Shown in pieces: positions 1 to 7,844 of a DNA stretch of 57,510 nt. Under the pieces are notes generated by a model, which was given only the letters and a program-made list of their open reading frames with translations, searched no databases and had not been told where the DNA came from. The DNA is from DASQFQ01 sp038238015. Lineage in GTDB: Bacteria; Actinomycetota; Thermoleophilia; Solirubrobacterales; Solirubrobacteraceae. The first letter of the stretch is position 1, and the number at the start of each line of letters is the position of its first letter. The DNA lies in NCBI GenBank assembly GCA_038238015.1, contig JBBRYA010000016.1, positions 1-57,510 of the forward strand. The letters run 5' to 3'. The position numbers and the translations under genes were made by a program.

Positions 1-612
1 ACGCTCGAGAAGAAGACCAAGCTCGAGCTCTACCTGACGATCGGCCGCGGCCGGGGCTACCGCCCCGCGGAGGACAACAAGTCCGCCGACCAGCCGATCG
101 GCGTCATCCCGATCGACTCGATCTTCTCGCCCGTGCGCCGCGTGGCCTACGCGGTCGAGGGCGCCCGCGTCGGGCAGCGCACCGACTACGACAAGCTCAC
201 GCTCGACATCGAGACCGACGGCTCGATCGACCCGCAGGCCGCCCTGCGCGAAGCGGCGGAGATCCTGATCTCCTCGCTGTCGATCTTCACCGACGAGGAC
301 CGCATCGAGGAGCTGCGCGCCGGCCCGACCGCGATCTCCGCGCTCGACAACGGCGCCGGCAGCAGCGCGAGCGCGCTGGCCGCGGCGGGCGGCCGCGTGA
401 GCGGCGGCCCGATGGACGACATCCTGATCGAGGAGCTCGAGCTGGGCGTGCGCTCCTACAACTGCCTCAAGCGGGCCGGCATCCAGACCGTCGGCGACCT
501 GGTCGGCAAGTCCGAGGGCGAGCTGGCCGCGATCCCGAACTTCGGCAAGAAGTCGATCGACGAGGTCATCGAGACGCTGACCCAGCGCGGGCTGGGCCTC
601 CGGGGCGACTGA
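1..612 (+). CDS. rpoA: DNA-directed RNA polymerase subunit alpha (3' part)
   Basis: The 5' end lies outside the window; the frame is open from base 1 to the TGA at 610-612. The visible part covers the end of the N-terminal assembly domain (KLELYLTIGRGRGY, IPIDSIFSPVRRVAYAVE, DYDKLTLDIETDGSIDP) and the whole C-terminal domain (LELGVRSYNCLKRAGIQTVG and IPNFGKKSIDEVIE), which contacts UP elements and activators. These are standard alpha-subunit signatures, so identity is very secure. The stop overlaps the rplQ start (TGATG), as expected for the alpha ribosomal operon, so the two are translationally coupled. Confidence 0.98.
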   Translation, partial: TLEKKTKLELYLTIGRGRGYRPAEDNKSADQPIGVIPIDSIFSPVRRVAYAVEGARVGQRTDYDKLTLDIETDGSIDPQAALREAAEILISSLSIFTDEDRIEELRAGPTAISALDNGAGSSASALAAAGGRVSGGPMDDILIEELELGVRSYNCLKRAGIQTVGDLVGKSEGELAAIPNFGKKSIDEVIETLTQRGLGLRGD

Positions 613-968
613 TGCGCCACCAGAAGACGCGTCACAAGCTCTCGCGCACGTCCTCGCACCGCAAGGCCCTGCTCGCGAACCTGTGCGTGGAGGTCATCGA
701 CCACGAGCGGATCAAGACCACCGAGGCCAAGGCCAAGGCGGTCAAGCCCGAGGTCGAGAAGCTCATCACGCTGGCCAAGCGCGGTGACCTGCACGCGCGG
801 CGCCAGGCGATCTCGACGCTGGGCCACCCCCACAAGGGCGTCATCTACAAGTTGTTCGACGAGATCGCCCCGCGCTACACCGCCCGCCCGGGCGGCTACA
901 CGCGGATCCTGAAGCTGGAGGCGCGCGCCGGCGACGCCTCCGAGATGGTCTACCTCGAACTCGTCTAG
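612..968 (+). CDS. rplQ: 50S ribosomal protein L17
   Basis: 118 aa starting MRHQKTRHKLSRTSSHR, the typical L17 N-terminus (MRH-x-K-x-x-x-KL-x-R-x-x-x-HR). It continues with LANLCVEVIDHERIKTTEAKAKAVKPEVEKLI-type sequence and ends at the conserved MVYLELV. L17 is a large-subunit protein near the exit tunnel. Length and sequence are normal for the family. The ATG overlaps the rpoA stop codon, so translation is coupled. The canonical order rpoA-rplQ-truA is kept. Confidence 0.98.
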   Translation: MRHQKTRHKLSRTSSHRKALLANLCVEVIDHERIKTTEAKAKAVKPEVEKLITLAKRGDLHARRQAISTLGHPHKGVIYKLFDEIAPRYTARPGGYTRILKLEARAGDASEMVYLELV

Positions 969-980
969 CTCGCGGCGGCC

Positions 981-1733
981 TTGGTCGCCAAGCTGACCCT
1001 CGAGTATGACGGGACGCACTTCGCGGGCTGGGCGGCGCAGCCCGGCCGGCGAACCGTCGGCTCCGAGCTCGAACGCGCGCTGGGCGTCGTCCTGCGCGAG
1101 CCTGTGGCGCTGACCGTCGCGGGGCGCACCGACAAGGGCGTGCACGCTCTCGGGCAGGTCGTCTCCTACCCGGGCCCGCTGCCTCCGCTGCGGTCGCTCA
1201 ACGCGGTCCTGCCGGCGGAGATCGCCGTGCTGGCCGCCGAGGAGGCTCCGGACGGCTTCAGCGCCCGCCACGACGCCACGAGCCGCTCCTACCTCTACCG
1301 GCTGCTGGCGCGCCCGGCGCCCTCGCCGTTTGAGCGCACGCGCTCCTTGTGGTGGCCGCACCGGATCGACGAGGAGGCGCTGCGTGCCTGCGCCACGGCG
1401 CTGCGCGGTCGCCACGACTTCACCGCCTTCACCCCGAGGGAGACCTACCACCGTCACTTCGAGCGCGAGATCCTCGACACCGGCTGGGAGCGCACCGGGC
1501 CGTGGGGCGACATCCTCGAGTTCCGCATCGAGGCCGACGCGTTCATGCGCCACATGAACCGCGTGCTGGTCGGGACGATGCTCGAGGTCGCGTCGGGCAG
1601 GCGCACGGTCGGGGACTTCGAGCGGCTGCTCCAGGGCCGCCCGCGCTCAGACGGCGGGGCGACCGCCCCGCCGCACGCGCTGTACCTGGCGGGTGTGCGC
1701 TACGCCGCCGCACGCGGTCGCGCCAAGTCCTGA
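981..1733 (+). CDS. truA: tRNA pseudouridine(38-40) synthase TruA
   Basis: 250 aa. The AGRTDKGVHALGQV motif carries the catalytic aspartate (Asp51), and MRHMNRVLVGTMLEVASG is the conserved C-terminal TruA segment. The enzyme isomerises uridines 38-40 in the anticodon arm of several tRNAs. The only sensible start is TTG at 981, 12 nt after the rplQ stop, giving LTLEYDGTHFAGWAAQPG as the usual first strand; no in-frame ATG lies upstream after the rplQ stop. A TTG start and no clear Shine-Dalgarno suggest weak, coupled translation. A long open frame on the opposite strand here is a GC-content shadow. Confidence 0.95.
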   Translation: MVAKLTLEYDGTHFAGWAAQPGRRTVGSELERALGVVLREPVALTVAGRTDKGVHALGQVVSYPGPLPPLRSLNAVLPAEIAVLAAEEAPDGFSARHDATSRSYLYRLLARPAPSPFERTRSLWWPHRIDEEALRACATALRGRHDFTAFTPRETYHRHFEREILDTGWERTGPWGDILEFRIEADAFMRHMNRVLVGTMLEVASGRRTVGDFERLLQGRPRSDGGATAPPHALYLAGVRYAAARGRAKS

Positions 1734-1766
1734 TCCGCTTCCAAGAGCGTCCCGCAGGAACTTGGG

Positions 1767-2153
1767 ATGCAGGCAAAGGCTGTCCTCTCCCTGGTCTCCG
1801 CGGCGCTCCTCCTCACCGGTTGCGGTGGCGGCGGGAGCACCGCGCGGAAGCCGGCGGCGGCGACGGCCACAGCCACAGCGACCGCCCCGGCGAAGACCGC
1901 CGCGGGCGCACAGACCGTGAAGATCGCCGGCTTCGAGTTCGCGCCCAAGACGGTCACCGTCAAGGCCGGCACCCGGATCACCTGGGTCAACGAGGACGCG
2001 ACGAACCACACGGTCACCTTCACCACGGGCCCCGGGGACCTGGGCAACGTCGACTCGCACAAGAAGCTCAAGGCGAGCTTCAAGAAGCCGGGCCGCTACG
2101 CCTACGTCTGCCAGTACCACCCGAACATGAAGGGCACGGTCGTCGTTCAGTGA
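1767..2153 (+). CDS. cupredoxin-domain lipoprotein (plastocyanin/azurin-like)
   Basis: 128 aa. The N-terminus is a lipoprotein signal with lipobox LLTGC (Cys about residue 19), then an Ala/Thr-rich linker, then a small cupredoxin fold. Visible type-1 copper ligands are the His in TNHTVTF and the Cys, His and Met in CQYHPNMKG, the usual plastocyanin order. It should be anchored on the outer face of the membrane and carry electrons or bind copper. It precedes two exported ferritin-like proteins by 23 nt, so a joint extracytoplasmic metal/redox role is likely. The electron partner is unknown. Confidence 0.9.
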   Translation: MQAKAVLSLVSAALLLTGCGGGGSTARKPAAATATATATAPAKTAAGAQTVKIAGFEFAPKTVTVKAGTRITWVNEDATNHTVTFTTGPGDLGNVDSHKKLKASFKKPGRYAYVCQYHPNMKGTVVVQ

Positions 2154-2176
2154 ACCCAACGCAAGGAGAAGGCGGC

Positions 2177-2854
2177 ATGGAGGCAGGACTGCACGAGTCC
2201 GCGACGCTCGCGGACGTCGACCGCGACGGAGCGCTCGCCGAGGCGGTGCACGAGCTCGGCGGCGACACGCGCGCGGCGTTCCTGCGCAAGGGCGCATTGG
2301 TCGCCGGCGGCGGGCTGGCGCTCGGCGCCTTCCCGGCCGGTTTCGCGATCGCCCAGGGCGGGGTGCCCAAGGGCGACCGCAAGATCCTCAACTACGCGCT
2401 GACGCTCGAGTACCTCGAGGCGGCGTTCTACGCGGAGGCCAACGCCAAGGGCAAGCTGACCGGCGAGACCGCGCACTTCGCCCAGGTGGTCGGCGCCCAT
2501 GAGGCCGCCCACGTCGAGGCACTCAAGAAGGTGCTCGGCGCCAAGGCGGTCGCCAAGCCGTCCTTCGACTTCCAGGGCACCACCGGGTCGGAGAAGACGT
2601 TCCGCAAGACCGCGATGGTTCTCGAGGACACCGGGGTCTCGGCCTACCAGGGCCAGGCGCCGAACATCAAGACCACCGCGGTGCTGGCCTCGGCCGGCGC
2701 GATCCTCGCCGTCGAGGCGCGCCACGCCGCGTGGATCCGGGACATCATCGGCGGCGGCCAGGGCGTCCTGCCCGCGCCGGCGGCGTTCAGCACAGCCAAG
2801 TCCATGACCGAGGTCCTCGCTGCGGTGAAGGCCACGAAGTTCATCAAGTCGTGA
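2177..2854 (+). CDS. exported ferritin-like domain protein, copy 1
   Basis: 225 aa. The start is the ATG at 2177 behind AAGGAGAA (2163-2170); the frame stays open far upstream but that part is a truA/cupredoxin shadow. Residues about 35-65 form a Tat-like signal (TRAAFLRKGALVAGGGLAL) that lacks the second arginine. The rest is a ferritin_2/DUF4439-type helical bundle: ILNYALTLEYLEAAFY with Glu ligands, GAHEAAHVEAL (ExxH), and a C-terminal EARHAAWIR motif (ExxH). The carboxylate/His pattern implies a di-metal site. Enzymatic role unknown; family members are usually secreted stress or desiccation proteins. Confidence 0.85.
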   Translation: MEAGLHESATLADVDRDGALAEAVHELGGDTRAAFLRKGALVAGGGLALGAFPAGFAIAQGGVPKGDRKILNYALTLEYLEAAFYAEANAKGKLTGETAHFAQVVGAHEAAHVEALKKVLGAKAVAKPSFDFQGTTGSEKTFRKTAMVLEDTGVSAYQGQAPNIKTTAVLASAGAILAVEARHAAWIRDIIGGGQGVLPAPAAFSTAKSMTEVLAAVKATKFIKS

Positions 2855-2871
2855 GCGAAAGGAACTCGAAC

Positions 2872-3582
2872 ATGACCCCTGACATCACTCACCTCGAGCG
2901 GTTCGACACCGACGGGGCACTGGCGGAGGCGGCCGACGGACTGAGCCGCTCGAGCTTCCTGCGCCGCTCCGGGCTGCTGCTCGGCGGCGGCATGCTGGCG
3001 GGCTCGCTGCCGGTCGCGTTCGCGCGCGCCCAGGGCGGGCTGCCCAAGGGCGACGTCGCGATCCTCAACTACGCGCTCACGCTGGAGTACCTCGAGTCGG
3101 CCTTCTACCAGAAGGCCATCTCCGACGGGGCGCTCAAGGGCGAGTACGCGCGCTTCGCCAAGACCGTGGGCGCGCATGAGCAGGCCCACGTGCAGGCGCT
3201 GAAGAAGACGCTCGGTGCCAAGGCGGTCAAGCGCCCGAGCTTCGACTTCCAGGGCACCACAGGTGCCCAGGCGACGTTCGCCAAGACGGCGATCGTGCTC
3301 GAGGACACCGGCGTGCAGGCCTACCAGGGCCAGGCCGGCAACATCAAGACGCCGGCGGTGCTCAAGGCGGCGATCTCGATCCACCCGGTCGAGGCGCGCC
3401 ATGCGGCGTGGATCCGCTCGATCGTCGGCTCGGGCAACGACCCGTCCCCGGCGCCCGCGGCGTTCAACCCGGCGCTCGACATGGCCTCGGTGCTGGCTGC
3501 GGTCAAGGGAACCGGGTTCATCGCCACGAAGAGCGCCGCAGCGGGCGCCGCGGTCGGCGCGCAGCCGGCCATGACCGGCTAG
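2872..3582 (+). CDS. exported ferritin-like domain protein, copy 2
   Basis: 236 aa, ATG at 2872 after a GAAAGGA site (2857-2863), 17 nt downstream of copy 1. Nearly every block of copy 1 recurs: a Tat-like SRSSFLRRSGLLLGGG signal, LPKGDVAILNYALTLEYLES, GAHEQAHVQALKKTLGAKAV, SFDFQGTTG and VEARHAAWIRS. The pair is therefore a tandem duplication that has diverged moderately. The metal-binding Glu and His residues are retained. It ends in an Ala/Gly-rich tail (GAAVGAQPAMTG) absent from copy 1. A hairpin follows at 3594-3624, which probably closes the transcript. Confidence 0.85.
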   Translation: MTPDITHLERFDTDGALAEAADGLSRSSFLRRSGLLLGGGMLAGSLPVAFARAQGGLPKGDVAILNYALTLEYLESAFYQKAISDGALKGEYARFAKTVGAHEQAHVQALKKTLGAKAVKRPSFDFQGTTGAQATFAKTAIVLEDTGVQAYQGQAGNIKTPAVLKAAISIHPVEARHAAWIRSIVGSGNDPSPAPAAFNPALDMASVLAAVKGTGFIATKSAAAGAAVGAQPAMTG

Positions 3583-3593
3583 GAAGCGCGGGA

Positions 3594-3624
3594 GCGGTGG
3601 CGGGCCGGGTCTGGCCGCCACCGC
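3594..3624 (+). terminator. hairpin after the ferritin-like pair
   Basis: Perfect 10-bp inverted repeat GCGGTGGCGG / CCGCCACCGC with an 11-nt loop, starting 12 nt after the stop of the second ferritin-like gene. There is no T-tract, as is common for hairpin-type terminators in very GC-rich actinobacteria. Termination is inferred from position and stem strength only. Confidence 0.5.
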
Positions 3625-3637
3625 GCCGGCACTCACC

Positions 3638-4459
3638 ATGCGCGGGCGACTCACCCGTACGCGGGCGCTGGCCGGCGCCGCGGTGCTGATCCTCGCGGGC
3701 GCGGCGCTGGGGCTCGTCCTTACCGCGGCGCTCGGTGGCGGCGGCGACCGTCCGGCCGGCTCTGGCAGCCTGAGGGATCTCCCGGGCCAGGTCGGCGCCG
3801 GCGCCGAGCAGCGCTTCACCCCCCAGGCGCTGGAGGGCAAGCTGGGCAAGGGCCGCAATCTCGTCGCCACCGCCCGCGGCCGAACCGTATCGGTCTACCG
3901 GCATGCGGCGCCCGGGCGCCCCGCGCGGAGATTGACCGCGCGCCGCGCCGGGGCCCGGCGGCTCCCGCTCGTGTTCCTCGTCCGCGCGCGCCGGGGCAGC
4001 TGGATCCGGGCCTACCTCCCGTCCCGCCCGAACCTGAGCTCGGGCTGGCTGCGCGCGCGCGACGTCACGCTGGCCACCACGCGCTACCGCGTGACCGTCG
4101 AGCTGCGCCGGCACCGGCTGACCGCGTGGCGTGACGGCCGCCCGTTCCTGCGCGCGCACATCGGCACGGGCCGGGCGGTCTCGCCCACGCCGACCGGGCG
4201 CTACTTCGTCACCGACCTGCTGCGGCCACCGGACCCGCACGGGTTCTACGGTCCGTACGCGCTCGGCCTCTCGGCCCACTCGCCGGTGTACACGAGCTTC
4301 GAAGGAGGCAATGGCCAGGTCGGCATCCACGGCACGGACCGCCCGGCGGCGCTCGGCCAGGACGTCAGCCACGGCTGCATCCGGGTGCGCAACGCCGTGA
4401 TCACGCGCCTCGCCAAGCGCCTGCCGCTCGGCACGCCGGTGGACGTCTCCCGCGCCTGA
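3638..4459 (+). CDS. L,D-transpeptidase (YkuD family), secreted or membrane-anchored
   Basis: 273 aa. A positively charged N-terminus is followed by one hydrophobic segment (about residues 8-30), a signal anchor or signal peptide. The N-terminal part may be SH3-like; the YkuD domain occupies roughly residues 145-270. The catalytic signature is complete: GIHGTDRP, then VSHGCIRV with the nucleophilic Cys. Such enzymes form 3-3 peptidoglycan cross-links or attach proteins to peptidoglycan. It stands alone after the ferritin-like genes, behind a hairpin. Start chosen at the ATG that gives the intact signal sequence. Confidence 0.9.
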   Translation: MRGRLTRTRALAGAAVLILAGAALGLVLTAALGGGGDRPAGSGSLRDLPGQVGAGAEQRFTPQALEGKLGKGRNLVATARGRTVSVYRHAAPGRPARRLTARRAGARRLPLVFLVRARRGSWIRAYLPSRPNLSSGWLRARDVTLATTRYRVTVELRRHRLTAWRDGRPFLRAHIGTGRAVSPTPTGRYFVTDLLRPPDPHGFYGPYALGLSAHSPVYTSFEGGNGQVGIHGTDRPAALGQDVSHGCIRVRNAVITRLAKRLPLGTPVDVSRA

Positions 4460-4515
4460 GCGCCGCCACCGGCGGGGGCGGATCGGCGCCGTGCGCGTCT
4501 CTATGCTCGAAGCCG

Positions 4516-5334
4516 ATGCTGCGGGTGCTGCTCACCAACGACGACGGGATCGAGGCCGAGGGGCTGCAGGCGATGCGCCGGGCGCTTAACGAGCTCGACG
4601 ACCTCGAGCTCGCGGTCATCGCCCCCGACTCCAACCGCTCGGCCACGGCGCGCTCGATCACGACCCGCCGCCCGATCTGGGTCGAGGAGGTCGACTTCGG
4701 TGACGGCAGCGTCGGCTACGCCACCGACGGGACGCCGGTGGACTGCGTGCGCTTCGCCGCGCTCGGGCTGATCGAGGGCTTCACCGCCGACCTGATCGTG
4801 TCGGGGATCAACCACGGTTCCAACCTCGGCGACGACATCACCTACTCAGGCACCGTCGCCGCCGCGTTCGAGGGGGTGATCCTCGGGATCCCCGGCATCG
4901 CCGTTTCGCAGCAGTCGATGGCCCGCGAGATGGACTTCCGCCTCGGTCACGCCTTCGACTTCGAGTCGGCCGCCGCCTTCACCGCCCGCGTGGTGCAGGA
5001 GATCGAGGACGTCCCGCTGCCCGAGGGCACGCTGCTGAACATCAACGTGCCCGCGGGGGACATCGCCGGGGTCGAAGTCGCCCGCCTGGGCAAGCGCATC
5101 TATCGCGACCAGCTCTCGCTCGTCGACGAGGCCTCCCAGCGCAAGCAGTACCGGATCTACGGCGACGCGCCGGGCTACCACGACGAGGAGGGCACCGACC
5201 TCGCGGCGGTCGCGGCCGGCCGGGTCGCGGTCACCCCGCTGCACTTCGACCTCACCGACCGGCCCGGGATCGAGACGTTGCAGGGCTACGACCTCGCGCG
5301 CCTGCTGGAGCCGGCCGCGCGCGAAGTCGAGTGA
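4516..5334 (+). CDS. surE: 5'/3'-nucleotidase SurE
   Basis: 272 aa. LLTNDDGIEAEG near the N-terminus carries the metal-binding Asp pair (Asp9, Asp10), SNRSATARSIT is the conserved Ser loop, and SGINHGSNLGDDITYSGTV is the family hallmark. It hydrolyses nucleoside monophosphates in the cytoplasm with a divalent metal. TATGCT at 4502-4507 lies 8 nt before the ATG with no Shine-Dalgarno, so the mRNA is probably leaderless. The stop overlaps the ligA start (GTGA), so surE and ligA are co-transcribed and coupled. Confidence 0.96.
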   Translation: MLRVLLTNDDGIEAEGLQAMRRALNELDDLELAVIAPDSNRSATARSITTRRPIWVEEVDFGDGSVGYATDGTPVDCVRFAALGLIEGFTADLIVSGINHGSNLGDDITYSGTVAAAFEGVILGIPGIAVSQQSMAREMDFRLGHAFDFESAAAFTARVVQEIEDVPLPEGTLLNINVPAGDIAGVEVARLGKRIYRDQLSLVDEASQRKQYRIYGDAPGYHDEEGTDLAAVAAGRVAVTPLHFDLTDRPGIETLQGYDLARLLEPAAREVE

Positions 5335-7337
5335 CGCCCGAGGCACGCGCGGCCGAGCTGCGCGCCGAGCTCGACCGCCACAACCACCGTTACCACGTGC
5401 TTGACGACCCCGAGGTCGGCGACGACGTCTACGACGCGCTGCTCGACGAGCTGCGCCGCATCGAGGCCGAGCATCCCGAGCTCATACGCCCCGACTCCCC
5501 GACACAGCGGGTGGGGGCCGAGCCGGTCTCGCGCCTGGAGAAGGTCACGCATCTGCAGCCGATGTTCTCGCTGGCCAACGCGCGCTCGGAGGAGGAGCTG
5601 CGCGCCTGGGTGACGCGGATGCGCTCCCATCTCGCGCGCGAGGGCATCGACGATCCCGACTTCCAGTTCGTCGCCGAGCCCAAGATCGACGGCCTCGCGA
5701 TCTCGCTGGTCTATCGCGACGGCCTGCTCGACCGCGGGGCGACGCGCGGAAACGGCGAGGTCGGCGAGGACGTCACCCACAACCTGCGCACGATCGGCTC
5801 GATCCCGCTGCAGATTCCCGACGCCCCGCCGCTGGTCGAGGTGCGGGGGGAGATCTACATGTCGCTGTCGGACTTCACGGCGCTCAACGAGCGCCGTGCG
5901 GAGGCGGGCCTCTCGACCTTCATGAACCCGCGCAACTCCGCCGCGGGGACGATCCGCCAGCTCGATCCCGCGCTGATGGCCGAGCGGCCGCTGTCGATGT
6001 GGTGCTACGGCATCGGCGCCACCGAGGGCCTGGCCTTCGAGGGCCACTGGGAGGCGCTGGAGTGGCTGCGCGCCCACGGCTTCCGCGTCAACGGCGACGT
6101 TCGCCGGCTGAGCACCGAAGACGAGGTCGTCAAGCAGTGCCTGGCCTGGCAGGAGCGTCGCGGCAGCCTCGACTTCGAGATCGACGGCGTCGTCGTGAAG
6201 GTCGACGACTACGAGCTGCAGCGGCGCCTCGGCGTGGTCGGCCGCGACCCGCGCTGGGCGATCGCGTGGAAGTTCCCGCCGACCATGGCGGTCACGACGC
6301 TGCGCGACGTGATGTGGAACGTCGGGAAGTTCGGCGACCTGCACCCGTTCGCGTCGCTCGAGCCGGTGCACGTCGGCGGCGTCACGGTCAAGCTCGCGAC
6401 GCTGCACAACGAGGAGGACCTCGCGCGCAAGGACATCCGCGTCGGCGACGAGGTGATCGTGCTGCGCGCCGGCGACGTGATCCCGCAGGTGCTCTCCCCG
6501 GCGCCGCACGCGGTCGAGCGCCCGGACCGGTCGCCGCCCCCGCGCCCGCCCGAGCGCTGTCCCGGGTGCGACACCCCGACCGTCAAGGGCGCCGGCGTGT
6601 TCACCAAGTGCCCGAACCGCAACTGCCCCGACCGCCAGTGGCAGCTGCTCAAGCACTTCGTCTCGGGTGGGGCGATGGACATCGAGGGGCTGGGCGAGAA
6701 GCAGGTCGCGGTGCTCCAGCAGCGCGGGCTCGTGCACACGGCGGCCGACTTCTACCGGCTGACCCAGGAGCAGATCATGGAGCTCGAGGGCTACGGCGAG
6801 GTCTCGGCGACGAACCTCCTGCGCTCGATCGAGGCGTCCAGGGAGCGGCCGTTTGGCCGCGTGCTGTTCGCCGTCGGCATCGAGGGGGTCGGCTTCGTCA
6901 CGGGGCGCAACCTCGCCCAGCAGCTTCGCTCGCTCGACGCGCTGCTGGCGGCGACGCCCGAGCAGATCGCCGAGACGCCGGGGATCGGGCCGATCGTCGC
7001 GGAGCTGATCGCAGAGCAGCTGGCGGACGAGAAGATGCAGGCGCTGCTGGCCGACCTGCGCGAGCTCGGGCTGCACTTCGAGGTCGAGGGGCCGCCACCC
7101 GGCGAGGGTCCGCTGGCCGGGCAGACCTTCGTGCTCACCGGCAGCCTGCCCGAGCTCACGCGCGAGGACGCGACCGAGCGCATCGTGGCGGCCGGCGGCA
7201 AGGTGACCTCCTCGGTGTCGAAGAAGACGAGCTACGTGGTGGCCGGCGCCTCGCCCGGGTCAAAGCTCGAGAAGGCCAAGCGCCTCGGGGTGCCGGTCCT
7301 CGACGAGGACGGGCTCGTAGCCCTGCTCTCCGGGTAG
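5331..7337 (+). CDS. ligA: NAD-dependent DNA ligase
   Basis: 668 aa, normal length. The GTG at 5331 overlaps the surE stop. Domains in order: Ia segment (HNHRYHVLDDPEVGDDVYD), adenylation domain with KIDG (adenylated Lys118), OB fold, a four-Cys zinc finger (CPGCDTP then CPNRNC), helix-hairpin-helix repeats (EGLGEKQVAVL, GIGPIVAELI) and a C-terminal BRCT domain (GQTFVLTGSLPELTREDA). It seals nicks in replication and repair. No anomaly seen. Confidence 0.98.
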   Translation: MTPEARAAELRAELDRHNHRYHVLDDPEVGDDVYDALLDELRRIEAEHPELIRPDSPTQRVGAEPVSRLEKVTHLQPMFSLANARSEEELRAWVTRMRSHLAREGIDDPDFQFVAEPKIDGLAISLVYRDGLLDRGATRGNGEVGEDVTHNLRTIGSIPLQIPDAPPLVEVRGEIYMSLSDFTALNERRAEAGLSTFMNPRNSAAGTIRQLDPALMAERPLSMWCYGIGATEGLAFEGHWEALEWLRAHGFRVNGDVRRLSTEDEVVKQCLAWQERRGSLDFEIDGVVVKVDDYELQRRLGVVGRDPRWAIAWKFPPTMAVTTLRDVMWNVGKFGDLHPFASLEPVHVGGVTVKLATLHNEEDLARKDIRVGDEVIVLRAGDVIPQVLSPAPHAVERPDRSPPPRPPERCPGCDTPTVKGAGVFTKCPNRNCPDRQWQLLKHFVSGGAMDIEGLGEKQVAVLQQRGLVHTAADFYRLTQEQIMELEGYGEVSATNLLRSIEASRERPFGRVLFAVGIEGVGFVTGRNLAQQLRSLDALLAATPEQIAETPGIGPIVAELIAEQLADEKMQALLADLRELGLHFEVEGPPPGEGPLAGQTFVLTGSLPELTREDATERIVAAGGKVTSSVSKKTSYVVAGASPGSKLEKAKRLGVPVLDEDGLVALLSG

Positions 7338-7346
7338 GCTCGCGCG

Positions 7347-7844
7347 ATGGCCGCGGACGAGGAGGCGCTCTACATCATCGTGGAGATCCCGAAGGGATCT
7401 TCGAACAAGTACGAGTGGGACGACGAGCTCGGTGCCATCAAGCTCGACCGGCTGCTGTTCTCCTCGCTCGGCTACCCGACCGACTACGGCTTCTTCCGCG
7501 ACACGCTGGCCTCGGACGGCGATCCGCTCGACGCCATGGTGGTGGTGAGCGAGCCGACCTTCCCCGGCTGTTACATCGAGGTCAAGCCGGTCGCGCTGTT
7601 TCGCATGCGCGACGAGAACGCAGAGGACAACAAGATCCTCTGCGTGCCCCTGACTGACCCCAACTGGAGCCACATCGACACGCTCGACGACCTGCCGATG
7701 AGCCTGCGCGACGAGATCTCGCACTTCTTCGCGATCTACAAGACGCCCGACTGGAAGGTCGTCAAGGTCGACGGCTGGTACCCGAGGGAAGAGGCGCTCG
7801 AGTCGATCGAGCGCGCGCGCAAGCGCTTCCGCGAGCGCGACTAA
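7347..7844 (+). CDS. ppa: inorganic pyrophosphatase, family I
   Basis: 165 aa. The signature DGDPLDAMVVV carries the Mg-binding aspartates; other conserved parts are EIPKGSSNKYEWD, GYPTDYGFF, DENAEDNKILCVP and HFFAIYK. It hydrolyses pyrophosphate to drive biosynthesis. The ATG is 6 nt after TAGGCT (7335-7340), a hexamer that includes the ligA stop codon, so transcription may start at the ATG itself. The 3' end overlaps the stop of the convergent carboxypeptidase gene by 4 nt. Confidence 0.96.
   Translation: MAADEEALYIIVEIPKGSSNKYEWDDELGAIKLDRLLFSSLGYPTDYGFFRDTLASDGDPLDAMVVVSEPTFPGCYIEVKPVALFRMRDENAEDNKILCVPLTDPNWSHIDTLDDLPMSLRDEISHFFAIYKTPDWKVVKVDGWYPREEALESIERARKRFRERD

Noticed and set aside
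456..1553. Long open frame on the minus strand opposite truA and rplQ
   Set aside because: It is antisense to two certain genes; its composition is Arg/Ala/Gly-rich as expected of a GC-driven shadow, with no start context.
1349..2176. Open frame extending the first ferritin-like protein far upstream
   Set aside because: That part overlaps truA and the cupredoxin in another frame; the ATG at 2177 has a Shine-Dalgarno and begins the family sequence.
5286..7076. 596-codon minus-strand frame opposite ligA
   Set aside because: Low-complexity Arg/Leu/Asp sequence without motifs; ligA on the other strand is certain.
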